Assembly: GCF_001542405.1 (NCBI RefSeq) | Contig: NZ_LNCD01000018.1 | Span: forward strand, 39,600 to 103,599 | Source: Rhizobium altiplani | Lineage (GTDB): Bacteria > Pseudomonadota > Alphaproteobacteria > Rhizobiales > Rhizobiaceae | DNA: 64,000 bases | Reading direction: 5' to 3' | Shown here: in pieces, positions 1 through 8,492 of the stretch | Position numbering within the stretch: position 1 is the stretch's first letter | Layout: every line of letters starts with the position of its first letter | Program-made: the position numbers and the translations under genes | The notes under the pieces: generated by a model | The model's input: only the letters and a program-made list of their open reading frames with translations | What the model was told of the DNA's origin: nothing | The model's database searches: none

Positions 1-446
1 GAGAAGACTGGGATAAGACGTTGCAAGCCGCCGGCAGATCGAAATCCCTGCATTGTCCGTTCTCGTTTGCGAAGTGGCACGTGAGAATTCGCAGGCGCGA
101 TTGTTCAAGCCTTTGTGCGACGATGCGGGCATCACGTCCCGTCTTGCCGCTCCATAGCGCAGCTTTTCGGTGACGATGCGCGTCGGCACCCGTCCTTGCT
201 TCTTCAGCAGTCGACCAGGAACTGCTTGGCAGCTTTAGTGTCGCTGCGGGCTTGAACGATCTCGTCGAGAACATAGCCCTCCTGATCAACGGCGCGCCAA
301 AGCCAATGTTTTCGGCCACCGATGGAAACGATCTCGTCCAGATGCCAGACATCTTCAGGATTGACCAACATCTCCCGAGGCTGCTTGCCCAACTCTGTCG
401 GGTCGAAGCGCCCTGCATTTTTTTCCTCAGTGTTCGCAACGAGCAC
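1..446 (-). pseudogene. IS6-family transposase remnant, cut by left window edge
   Basis: The minus strand reads as the catalytic part of an IS6/IS26-type DDE transposase. It contains WHLDEIVSIGG, then HWLWRAVDQEGYVLDE and SDTKAAKQFL, which match the family segment around the first catalytic Asp and the second. A stop follows VDC near 204, yet the family sequence resumes at once (LLKKQGRVPTRIVTEKLR) and then shifts frame (YGAARRDVMP, HKGLNNRA, GLQRLIPVF) up to base 1. There are therefore at least two frameshifts or stops and no function is expected. No terminal inverted repeat is visible because the element continues past the edge. Confidence 0.85.
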
Positions 447-479
447 CTCAAGCTAAATAGCGAGCACGAAGATCGGTGT

Positions 480-1051
480 CGTTGAACAGCCTCAATTCGT
501 ATCTCAGAGCCACCGCCCAGTCGGTCGGCAGCGCTCTATGCCGCTGGCACGGAGCCAGCCTTCGGCCGTCTTCGCCGGTTCCCGGTAACGATCGCTTGTC
601 CAGGGCTGCTTTTGCATCCAGATCGAGGCAGGTTCCGACCGCCTTGTTCGTTTCCGCCCTTGACATCGCCGGCCAGGCCGGTCAAGCGGCCCTTGAAGCC
701 TTCGCCCGAGGGGGCTTTTTCGCGTTCGCTGCCTCAATTGCTTAATGGCCGGCCGCCGAGATACGCGTTCTCCCTGCGCGCCCATTTCATGACTTCGCCT
801 TCGGTGCGCAGCACCGGGCCGGCCATTTCCAGCATCTTTGCGAGGTAATGCGGCTTTCGCATACCATGAATGCGGCTTGACGCTGGCCCGCCGGCGCCCG
901 GGACGATATCGGGCATTGCAATGCCCGCAATTCATCCTCCGAGATATGCCACCTGACCAAATGTGCAAGATTTGCCAGAGACACGTTTCCCTCGCGTTCC
1001 AGATCCCGGCCCGCACCGACCTTGCGCGTCGACGGGGCACGTACTTAAGGA
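480..1051. other. Decayed intergenic stretch, no supportable gene
   Basis: About 570 bases between the IS6 remnant and the SfnB-like gene. Overlapping minus-strand frames contain protein-like pieces (for example LANLAHLVRWHISEDELRAL near 900-980, then LEMAGPVLRTEGEVMKWARR near 760-830). Together they look like one frameshifted ancestral gene, but I cannot assign a family. Confidence 0.4.
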
Positions 1052-2269
1052 TCAGAGTGAACCGTTCCTGGGCGGAATCACACCGTTCAAGTGGTAGTTT
1101 CCGACCGCGTGATATTTCCACCGCACTGGATCGTGCAATGTATGGGTGCGGGCGTTTCGCCAATGGCGGTCGAGATTTAATTCCGCTTTAACTGCCGACG
1201 TGCCGGCTAATTCAAACAGAGTGTCGGCGGCTTCGATGGCGATTTCAGTTGTCAGGACTTTCGCGGCGGCAACCGCTAGGCTGGCATCGACAACGTTCTC
1301 TTGGCTCGGGACGGTCTGCGCCACGTCAACTTTTCGACCTGCATGCTCGAGAAGGGCGGTGGCGGCTTCCAGGCGGATGGCAAGCTGGCCGCTTCGAACA
1401 ATGGTCAGTGGGTCCTGGGACGCCCGCTCGACGCCGCTGTCGATCCATGGGCGAGCTTTGTGACGAACGAAATCGACGACGTCCGCGAACGCGGCCCGTG
1501 CAATACCAAGATCAATTGCCGCTTGAATGATCTGGCCTACGGAGCCGATCGTAGACGGTCGCTCGAAACCACGATAGTGCGGCACTACCCGACTGGGATC
1601 GACGAATACATTATCAAAGACAGTTGTACCGCTTCCGGTGGTTCGCTGGCCAAAACCGTCCCAGTCATCATAAATCGCTATGCCCTCTGCCTCCTTCGGG
1701 ACGAAGGACATAGTCAGCTGGTTTTTTTCGTTGAGCGCAAAAACAGCAATCCAGTCTGCAAAAATGACACCGGTGGAGTAATATTTTTTGCCGTTGAGGC
1801 GGTAGCCGTTTTCGTCGCGCCTGATGCGAGCGTTGTAGTGGCCAACCGTCTTAGTGCCTCGCTCAGAAAGGGCGTTTGCGAACCGGCGTCCCGCCAGAGC
1901 CTCCATAAAGAAAGTGCACTGCTGGTCCTCGTTTCCGTCGGTGCGAAGGGCCTCCAGGATGTAAAAATGATTTTGTGGAATCTGGCCAATCGAGCTGTCA
2001 GCCTCAGACAGAATGGCCGTTACCTCGGCTAAGACGGCATTGGAAACCTGAAGCCCCCCAAACTCCCGCGGCACTGTGATTGCCAAAAGCCCCGAATTTG
2101 AAAGCCGGTCCAGCTCTTTAAAAGGCAAGCAGCGGCTGCTATCGCGTTCTGAGGCGGTCCCGGCGAAATCGGCCGCTAAATTGCGAGCTATCTTCAACGC
2201 CTCGGCCTCGGATCGTATCCGGCTTGCTCTGGGCCTGGCCGAAGCTTCGGATGCGTATGAAGTCTCCAT
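1052..2269 (-). CDS. SfnB-like acyl-CoA-dehydrogenase-fold flavin oxidoreductase
   Basis: 405 aa, intact. It has the acyl-CoA dehydrogenase fold as used by the SfnB / DszC-type flavin-dependent enzymes of organosulfur (dimethyl sulfone, sulfonate) assimilation. Visible marks are an N-terminal helical domain ending ITVPREFGGL (about residues 60-69), a middle beta domain with LNGKKYYSTG and DDWDGFGQRTTGSGTT (about 155-220), and a C-terminal helical domain ending NARTHTLHDPVRWKYHAVG. The start is supported by GGAG six bases upstream. It stands alone between decayed sequences, so the partner flavin reductase must lie elsewhere; an FMN reductase is encoded at 35246-35776. Substrate is inferred from the family only. 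Confidence 0.8.
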   Translation of the reverse strand: METSYASEASARPRASRIRSEAEALKIARNLAADFAGTASERDSSRCLPFKELDRLSNSGLLAITVPREFGGLQVSNAVLAEVTAILSEADSSIGQIPQNHFYILEALRTDGNEDQQCTFFMEALAGRRFANALSERGTKTVGHYNARIRRDENGYRLNGKKYYSTGVIFADWIAVFALNEKNQLTMSFVPKEAEGIAIYDDWDGFGQRTTGSGTTVFDNVFVDPSRVVPHYRGFERPSTIGSVGQIIQAAIDLGIARAAFADVVDFVRHKARPWIDSGVERASQDPLTIVRSGQLAIRLEAATALLEHAGRKVDVAQTVPSQENVVDASLAVAAAKVLTTEIAIEAADTLFELAGTSAVKAELNLDRHWRNARTHTLHDPVRWKYHAVGNYHLNGVIPPRNGSL

Positions 2270-2412
2270 TGGTGTCTCCGTTTTTGCGCCGCTTCTTACA
2301 GGAGCTTTTGCGGTCAGAATGAGTTCGTAACGTTCGCCCGCAGGTAGGTGTTGCTGTCGGGATTGGAAAAACAGCTAGAAGCAGGGCGCGTAATACTGCG
2401 GATCGGTATAGG

Positions 2413-3074
2413 TATTCCCGGGTAAGCGAGGCGGAGTTCAGTCTTTGTAAGATCATAGTGGACATCTATTTGCTGGGCGAGCTTGGGCGCTATCCTTCTA
2501 GCTTCGTTGAGCGATGGCTGGCTGGGCAGTCCCTCGAACACGCGATCTAAGTCACCCCTCAGGGTCGTTGCGTCAATGGCCCCGGTTACGGCGATTTTGA
2601 GTTTCGCACGTGCGAAATCCGCTGGTAAATTGCCCTTAAATCAGCAGCCGTAATTGCGGCCAGGCTCTGCTCCGTGCCCTCTCCGACCTGTAAAAGAGGG
2701 ACTACCGTCTGGTAGAAGGCGGTGTAGTCAAATGAGGTGAAGGCGTTTTCCTCGCCCCCGGTTTCGGCGACCGCCTTGTCGAACTCCTCGGCCTTGTGCG
2801 TCTTTGTGCCCTTGAACATTAGATGCTCCAGAAAGTGAGCGATGCCGGACTTTACCGAAGGGCCGTCCGCCGCTCCCGCTCTATACCAGACCATCTGGGT
2901 GACGATCGGGATCCTGTGATCAGGGATGACGACTACCTCAATACCGTTCTGAAGAACAAAATCGGACATCGCGGAGTCTTGTATCCTGTCCTTAAAGGCC
3001 ATTGCGTCCCAGACCAGCAACAGAGCCAGGCTAGTCCCAAGCGCTATCATGATGGAGCTTGTTTTCTGTTTCAT
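2413..3074 (-). pseudogene. Chimeric M16 zinc-peptidase pseudogene (two tandem genes fused by deletion)
   Basis: The 5' part (3074 down to about 2700) is the N-terminus of an M16 (pitrilysin/insulinase) peptidase: a membrane-anchor/signal segment, VVIPDHRIPIVTQMVWYRAG, and the inverted zinc motif in AHFLEHLMFKGT. After FTSFDYTAFYQTVVP the sequence jumps to LAAITAADLRAIYQ, which belongs to the middle of the family. A frameshift near 2620 then leads into FARAKLKIAVTGAIDATTL and LAQQIDVHYDLTKTELRLAY, typical of the non-catalytic partner gene that normally follows in a tandem pair. A deletion spanning both genes plus a frameshift is the simplest reading. The downstream end is lost near 2413. Confidence 0.8.
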
Positions 3075-3808
3075 AAAATGCCTGACCCTACCGATGGGAT
3101 TGTCCTCTGTTAGCTCTCTAAAGTGGCCTCTTAGCGCTTGAAAGAACGGCGATATAAAACGACGTCATGTGTGCGGGCCGGTTGGGTAGAGCCTTTTCAG
3201 GTGGCCGACCCCTCGCTTCGTCTCCGTTTTATCCCAGCTGAAGGGGCGCTTGCGATGGTCTTCCTCTACCTTGCGCGTGCCTCCCCACGGCGCCGCGCAT
3301 CAATTCCGCCCGTGGCTCTGCAGTAGTATCCCGCGTAGCTATTTTGCGCGTCGGTGCTCTCGATTTTGCATGAAAGAAGCAACTCTTGGGCCAAGAGAGC
3401 TTGTTCCCTCGTTTGAGCTCTTTGACTTGGTTAGAAGGCAACAGTACTGCAGCGGTCAGATCCCGTTTGTCCGGACCGCGACATTCCCGACAGAGTGTGT
3501 GGGGCTGGCCCGAACTTCGCGCCTCGTGGCAAAAGAGCTTTTGTTGGTGTTGTAAGCGACCACACCACACGAAGACGATTTATCCTCGGCAACTCCCGAA
3601 GCGTTCCGAAGCGAACAAGCCACCTTCGGTGTAGGAAAGCATGACAGGGGCACCGCAGGTAAGGCGTCCTACGTCTACATGGCGCCCGTAACAGGCAAAG
3701 ATGTACGCATTGCCTCGTCGAAACTGTTCCCGAATATTCAACCGTTGCCTCACATAAATTGCTCCCTACCGAGGGGTATGAACAGGGGCGACTATGGGAC
3801 AGCTGAGC
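3075..3808. other. No gene recognised
   Basis: About 730 bases between the peptidase pseudogene and a transposase stub. Short frames on both strands overlap one another and show no family features. Likely decayed sequence. Confidence 0.4.
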
Positions 3809-3961
3809 ATGGCGACGAGGAAAGAACTGACGGCGGCGGTTTCGGAGCGCTATCGTGCTTCGACGCGAACGGAGAAGGCGAGAATTCTGGATGAATTCGT
3901 CGTCATCACGGGCTTTCACCGCAAGCACGCGATGCGGCTGCTGCGGCGCCACAGCGGCGGA
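3809..3961 (+). mobile_element. Integrase-core transposase, N-terminal stub
   Basis: Fifty-one codons from ATG read as the N-terminal helix-turn-helix of an integrase-core (DDE) transposase of the ISNCY/IS481-like type, with MATRKELTAAVSERYR and ILDEFVVITGFHRKHAMRLL. The match stops abruptly at RRHSGG, where the group II intron tail begins a few bases later. The catalytic domain is missing, so this is a dead fragment. Family placement is from memory of the HTH segment and could be off. Confidence 0.65.
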
Positions 3962-3969
3962 GTCAGAGG

Positions 3970-4154
3970 GCCGACGTCACGTGGAAACGGATCGAGCAGT
4001 TAGCCACCGACTACCTACCCAAGCCTTGCATCCTTGATCCATGGCCAAATGTACGCTTCGCCGTCAATCACCCGAGGTAAGAGCCACGTGCGGGAAACCC
4101 GCCCGCGTGGATCTGTGCGGGGGGCGCTCAGTAATAGGCGTCCCTACCGCGATA
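3970..4154 (+). mobile_element. Group II intron, 3'-terminal fragment
   Basis: Bases 3970-4080 encode the last 36 residues of a group II intron reverse transcriptase/maturase (TWKRIEQLATDYLPKP, then HPR and stop TAA at 4078-4080). The stop is followed directly by intron RNA domains V and VI, ending at the 3' splice boundary near 4154. Everything upstream (domains I-IV and most of the reverse transcriptase) is missing, and the fragment abuts a transposase stub. It cannot be mobile. Confidence 0.8.
4081..4154 (+). ncRNA. Group II intron domains V and VI
   Basis: 4081-4113 forms the catalytic domain V hairpin: GAGCCACG pairs across to CGTGG, a two-base bulge, an upper stem and a GAAA tetraloop (GCGGGAAACCCGC). 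4114-4154 forms domain VI, with GCGGGGGGCGC opposite GCGTCCC-TA-CCGC; the bulged A seven to eight bases from the end is the expected branch point. The end CGAT agrees with bacterial intron 3' ends. Confidence 0.8.
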
Positions 4155-4290
4155 TCACGTATTGCCGCACGTAACGATGCTCCCCGAGGTTTGAACGTTG
4201 CCTCATCCACTTTGCTCCCGACTTGGAGCAAAGGTCGGGCACGAAGATGGCAGGGGTTTCGCAGCGCCCGGCCTCCTTCGCGAGCTCCTG

Positions 4291-4463
4291 GAAATGCAGC
4301 TTATTAGGCGCCGTGCCGCCGCGAAAACGCAGCTCGGCGGACAGGAGATCGTCATCGAAGATATCGATGAGTGCGCGGCAGATGATGAGATCCTGCTCGA
4401 CCTGACGCTGATCCGCCCATGGAACGATGCTCCCCACGCAACAATGTTCTGAGCGGGGATCAT
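4291..4463 (-). pseudogene. AbiEii/AbiGii-type toxin, broken N-terminal fragment
   Basis: The minus strand encodes the start of a nucleotidyltransferase toxin of the AbiEii family: MIPAQNIVAWG, then after a one-base frameshift near 4430 SIVPWADQRQVEQDL, ICRALIDIF and ELRFRGGTAPNKLHF. The RGGTA(L)NKLH segment is the nucleotide-binding motif of the family. The homology stops after NKLHF at 4291, so the catalytic DID-type segment is lost. The group II intron tail ends about 140 bases further on. Non-functional. Confidence 0.75.
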
Positions 4464-4586
4464 TCGTCGATCTCCGGCGAGCGGCGCACAATCACGTGCC
4501 AGCGATCGTCGCGCTCCTTCGGCGCCGGTGTGAATCCGGGGCGCGCGTCTCGTGTCGGTCGAGCTCCGTCTATGGCGCCGCGCCCG

Positions 4587-4799
4587 TCAGCGTAGGAGGT
4601 CAAGCGCCGTGAGGGCCGGAGATGATATTTTCATTCTGCCAGTATCCGTTTTGCGGTCCTCGATGCCCGCCTCCACTGCTGCAATGTCTTTGCGGTAGTA
4701 GAAGACGATCAGATTACGGCCTGCCTTGATCTTCGACATGCGTTTGGGCGTGACGATCTGGAATTCCATAACGGCCTGATGCGTGGCGTCCTGGTACAT
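4587..4799 (-). pseudogene. AbiEi antitoxin, C-terminal fragment
   Basis: Reads ATHQAVMEFQIVTPKRM, IKAGRNLIVFYYRKDI, GIEDRKTDTGRMKISSPALT, ALDLLR: the conserved C-terminal region of AbiEi-type antitoxins (COG5340-like), which normally precede AbiEii toxins. The upstream half is not on this strand: it appears inverted next door on the plus strand from 4792. Together with the broken AbiEii this marks a former toxin-antitoxin or abortive-infection locus. Confidence 0.75.
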
Positions 4800-4857
4800 C
4801 GACGCGCTGATGCACCACGAACAGCAGCCCTACTATGTCGGCTTGCTGAAGGCGGAG
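4792..4857 (+). pseudogene. AbiEi antitoxin, inverted piece
   Basis: Twenty-two codons read WYIDALMHHEQQPYYVGLLK and then AE, the segment that in AbiEi proteins comes immediately before the THQAVMEFQ segment found on the opposite strand at 4799. The junction shares the bases of tggtacatc/gatgtacca, so an inversion with its breakpoint at about 4792-4800 explains the arrangement. After 4857 the match is lost. Confidence 0.65.
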
Positions 4858-4994
4858 CCGGCTGGCCGACGACCGCGTCATCGGGGCGATCATGAAAGGT
4901 GACAAGATCATGGTGATTGGACGGTAACCGGGAAGGCGAACGGCGCCCTGATACTCAGCCAAATGACCTGATATCGGGACACGTCACGGAGATT

Positions 4995-7900
4995 CTACTC
5001 GGCTGCGACCGCAGTCAGCTTTCCAGCGGTGGCGATCGCCTCCAGATCGTGCAATCGGACACCGGGACAAACTGAGCGCGCGATCTCGATGAGATGCCTA
5101 TGGTGCGTCAGATAGACAACCTGTCCGCGCTGCGCCATCTCGGCGAACAGCCGGAAGGTCTCTTCAGCACGGAAATCGTCGAAGGACTCCATTATGTCGT
5201 CGGCCACGAATGGAACAGGCGGACGGCTTCCCAGAAACTCGTGGTAGCCTGCAACGCGGAGCGCCAAGTACAACTGGAAGCGAGCCCCCTTGGAGAGTTC
5301 GTTTGCGGCATTCGATCCACCGCTGGAGGAGACTGCGATCAGCACCTCGCCGTCCTGGCCGGGCTGCGCGGCGACGCCGCTGTAGGCGCCGCGACTGATC
5401 ATGTTGAACGCTGCCGACGCGCGCGCCATCATGCCGCTGCGATGCCTTTCCCTGTACAGGCGAAGGGCTTGCTCGGCGGCAGCGACGCCGGCTCGCAGTT
5501 CCATGTACCGGCGCGCGGATTCCTCGATGTCGAGAAGAATGGTCCGGCGTTTCTCTTCAAGCTGCGCGACCCGCGCGTCGCCGCCGATCGCGTCCAGCGC
5601 GTCCTGGACTTTCGACCTCTGATGAAAGACTTCGCTGCATCGCTGATCCTGACCCGTAAGCACGGGCGTCAGGCGGGCAAGTTCACCTTCCAGGTCTTGC
5701 TTGTCCACTGAGGCGACAAGCTGCCGTAAAGCAGACATGTCCGCAACACCGCTGATTTGCAGCAATTCCTGCTCGAGACCGGAAATCGACCGCGAAAGCT
5801 CCTGACGCCGTTCGGCGATTTCCATTTGCGCCTCGACTTCGCCGAGTGTCGTCACGCCAAAAAAGGCAAACATTTCCAAAAGCCGTGCGTCGAGCACTTC
5901 CGTCGCGGCCTTTAGATCCGATTCTTCCTTGCGAGCGTCTTCAAGCTCCCCGCCCAGTTCTTCCCGACGTTCCTGGTTCAGGCCGGCGAGTCTGACGCGC
6001 TCGAATATGCGGTGCGCGAGTTCGCGTGGAGATCCCTCCGTCGGAATGCCAAGCTTCTCGCACAAGTCCAAGGCCCTCGCCTCGAACAGCGCCCTGTCCT
6101 TCTCCATCTTCTGGACCCGGTCGATCAGGCCGTCCCTGCTCTCGATCGCAGATGCCAGCTTTTCTAACGTGGAGAGAATTTCGCTCATCGCACCGGTGCC
6201 TGGGATCACGTCGAGTTCGCCCAGCCAGGAACTCTCGCAGATGAGCTTCCATTCCGACTGCCACGCCTCGGCTGCGAAAGACGCATCGGCAAGCGCCTGC
6301 TCGCGATCGACGCACTCGGCTTGCAATCGCCGCATCTGCGTCGCCTGACTGAAGGCCGAATTGAAATCGTTCACGGCGTCTTCTGCGGCCGCGACGAGCG
6401 CTGCTATGTCGGCGTCAGGATGGTATCCCACGTTCGCCGCGTCCATTGCCTCGATCAGTAGCCGTCTTGACCGACCGACACGATCGCGGACGTCGGCGAT
6501 TTCCCGGTCGACATCGGCCAGTTCGTCCCTCGCCTTGAGAACGTCCTCTCTCTTTCGCAGCCAGTCCTCGAGCTCAAACGGGTCCGCCTCCAAACTGGAT
6601 CCCGCGACAAGCGGGTCCAGCCTCGCAGTAATCTCGGACCGGATTTCTTCTTGCCGGTCCAGTGCCTCCCGTTGCGCGTGGCGCGCGGTCTCCACGTCCG
6701 TGCGAACCGCGGCATTGCGCTGAAGGAGCTGGTTGAGCTTGCCGATTTCCGAGAAGTGAAGGAGCCGCTGGGACACAAGGTGGTCGTCCGACTTCATCGC
6801 TTCTTCGAAGGCGTCGGCCGTCGCGTCGTCCATCGTCTTGCGGTGGGTGGCCCATGCTTCATCACGCAAAGCTCGACTGTCGGTGGAGTGCATCTCGTCG
6901 ATCGCACTAACCAGACTGCGCACAGCATCTATCTCGGCGTCCAGTCTGCGGCCTTCCGGTTCAAGACGGTCAAGATCGGCGCGGGCCCTCCGGGCCTGCT
7001 CCGTCGCTAGCTTGAACGACGTCTTCCACTGCTCAAGCTTAACCGACGAGGGACATGCCATCGAAGACAGGTCTCCGATGGATCCGCGCCACGGCAGGAG
7101 GCGCGACAGCGTTTCGGCCAAGGCGACCGAAGCGGCGTCGCGACGCCGCGACAACGATCGAAGTGCGACCTCCTCGTCAGACCGCGGTATGGTCTTCACG
7201 GTGGCGGCCAGTTGTTCGTACGTCTTGACCTTATCGGGCGATAGGTCGGTGGTGGAGTTGCTGGCGCTTAGAACAGCTATCGCTCGCTCTACCTTCGCAC
7301 ACTCGTCCTTTGCGCTGGTCAGGCGGGCGTCGACGCCCGACTTGCCTTCCATCAACGCCCGAAGTGTACCAACCGTCGGCGCATCGAGGATAAGGCGAAC
7401 GGGGGAAGCATCGCCCGGCCGCCCCAACTGAACCAGTATGCTCTCGATTGAAAGCTCGGCAGCTCTGGCAGAGAGCTTGGGAATGTCATTCTCGGCGGTA
7501 ATGTACCGCGGCTGAAGATCCGACAGTTCGGCCACGCGTGCCGAAAGCTCCAATGCCACCGGGTCTGGAGCCAGTTTCTCCGCCTCACGCTCGATCTCTG
7601 CGATCGAGCGGGCGATCTGCTCAAGCTTCACACGGTATTCGATTTCGCTGCTTCGAAGTCCGGGGAGCTCGCCGCACCAGGATGACGGCGGCACCGGGAC
7701 CTCTTCCGTCTGGGAGAACTCTCCCTTCAAGGTCGAGAGCCTGGCCATAGGAGAAAGCGCAGCGAGTATCCGCCTTACATCGTCCATCCGCCTCTGGGTC
7801 GCTGCTCGCTGCTCCAACGCGTCTTCATGAAGCCGCGAGAGATGCGCGCGCTCGGACGACAAGCGCTGAAAATCACTTACCCGAAGGTCGAGCGCTGCGC

Positions 7901-8492
7901 GCTGCTCCTTAAGGGTGGTCAACTCTGTCTTGAAGTCGGCGAGCGCGCCGCTGCGGGCGCGGTAGCGGTAGAAGACGTCTGCCTCTCCGCGGATAGACGA
8001 CAATTGCCGGCTCAGGTCCGAAAGGCCGGCGCTAGCGGAGAACAGCAGCTCGCCGAGGTCCCCCTTGCTGGCCAGGATTCCCTCCCCGCCCTTTTCCAAC
8101 GTCTTTTCGTCAAGCGAGAACATCGTTGTGAAGGCGTCGCGGTCGATGCCGCCAAGATCGGTTCTGATCAGGGCGTCGGGCAGCGAACGGCCATCGGAAT
8201 CGAGCAGACTGTTCTGCGGCCGCTTGATCCGGACGAACTCGCGACTTTCTCCCGCAATTTCGATGTTGGCGCCGATCCTCATGGTTGGATAAGGATGCAG
8301 GAATCCGTACTTGCTTGACGTACCGATCCCGAAAATCAGGTCCAGGATGGCGTCGAACGTGGTCGACTTGCCGGCTTCGTTTGGCCCGTAGATGACATGA
8401 AGGTCCGGCGTCCCTCGACCCGGCTCCCCGAAATCGATGACGCTGTCCGTAAACTTGCCGTAGCGAGTAAGGTCGAGACGGTTGATCCGCAT
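4995..8492 (-). CDS. YhaN-like SMC/Rad50-type AAA ATPase
   Basis: About 1165 aa. Walker A (IYGPNEAGKSTTFDAIL) lies at residues 35-50. A long region rich in Glu, Arg, Leu and Ala with coiled-coil character runs to about 1000. The C-terminal half-ATPase has a signature-like ELSKGARFQLYLALR, Walker B (PPVPFVADDIMESFDD) and the switch LTHHRH. This is the architecture of YhaN/RecN/SbcC-type DNA-repair ATPases; I see no zinc-hook CxxC. The ATG at 8492 overlaps the stop of the upstream phosphoesterase gene by one base, so the two are translated together and likely form a nuclease-ATPase complex acting on DNA. A TTG just upstream (8495) is an alternative start. Confidence 0.85.
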   Translation of the reverse strand: MRINRLDLTRYGKFTDSVIDFGEPGRGTPDLHVIYGPNEAGKSTTFDAILDLIFGIGTSSKYGFLHPYPTMRIGANIEIAGESREFVRIKRPQNSLLDSDGRSLPDALIRTDLGGIDRDAFTTMFSLDEKTLEKGGEGILASKGDLGELLFSASAGLSDLSRQLSSIRGEADVFYRYRARSGALADFKTELTTLKEQRAALDLRVSDFQRLSSERAHLSRLHEDALEQRAATQRRMDDVRRILAALSPMARLSTLKGEFSQTEEVPVPPSSWCGELPGLRSSEIEYRVKLEQIARSIAEIEREAEKLAPDPVALELSARVAELSDLQPRYITAENDIPKLSARAAELSIESILVQLGRPGDASPVRLILDAPTVGTLRALMEGKSGVDARLTSAKDECAKVERAIAVLSASNSTTDLSPDKVKTYEQLAATVKTIPRSDEEVALRSLSRRRDAASVALAETLSRLLPWRGSIGDLSSMACPSSVKLEQWKTSFKLATEQARRARADLDRLEPEGRRLDAEIDAVRSLVSAIDEMHSTDSRALRDEAWATHRKTMDDATADAFEEAMKSDDHLVSQRLLHFSEIGKLNQLLQRNAAVRTDVETARHAQREALDRQEEIRSEITARLDPLVAGSSLEADPFELEDWLRKREDVLKARDELADVDREIADVRDRVGRSRRLLIEAMDAANVGYHPDADIAALVAAAEDAVNDFNSAFSQATQMRRLQAECVDREQALADASFAAEAWQSEWKLICESSWLGELDVIPGTGAMSEILSTLEKLASAIESRDGLIDRVQKMEKDRALFEARALDLCEKLGIPTEGSPRELAHRIFERVRLAGLNQERREELGGELEDARKEESDLKAATEVLDARLLEMFAFFGVTTLGEVEAQMEIAERRQELSRSISGLEQELLQISGVADMSALRQLVASVDKQDLEGELARLTPVLTGQDQRCSEVFHQRSKVQDALDAIGGDARVAQLEEKRRTILLDIEESARRYMELRAGVAAAEQALRLYRERHRSGMMARASAAFNMISRGAYSGVAAQPGQDGEVLIAVSSSGGSNAANELSKGARFQLYLALRVAGYHEFLGSRPPVPFVADDIMESFDDFRAEETFRLFAEMAQRGQVVYLTHHRHLIEIARSVCPGVRLHDLEAIATAGKLTAVAAE

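Noticed and set aside
504..1163. 219-codon minus frame
   Set aside because: Arg/Pro-rich shadow; protein-like pieces in the region lie in other frames and were described as decayed sequence.
4858..4927. Plus-strand reading with ADDRVIGAIMKGDKIMVIGR, suspected invasion-associated locus B-like fragment
   Set aside because: Too short and too weak to separate from chance.
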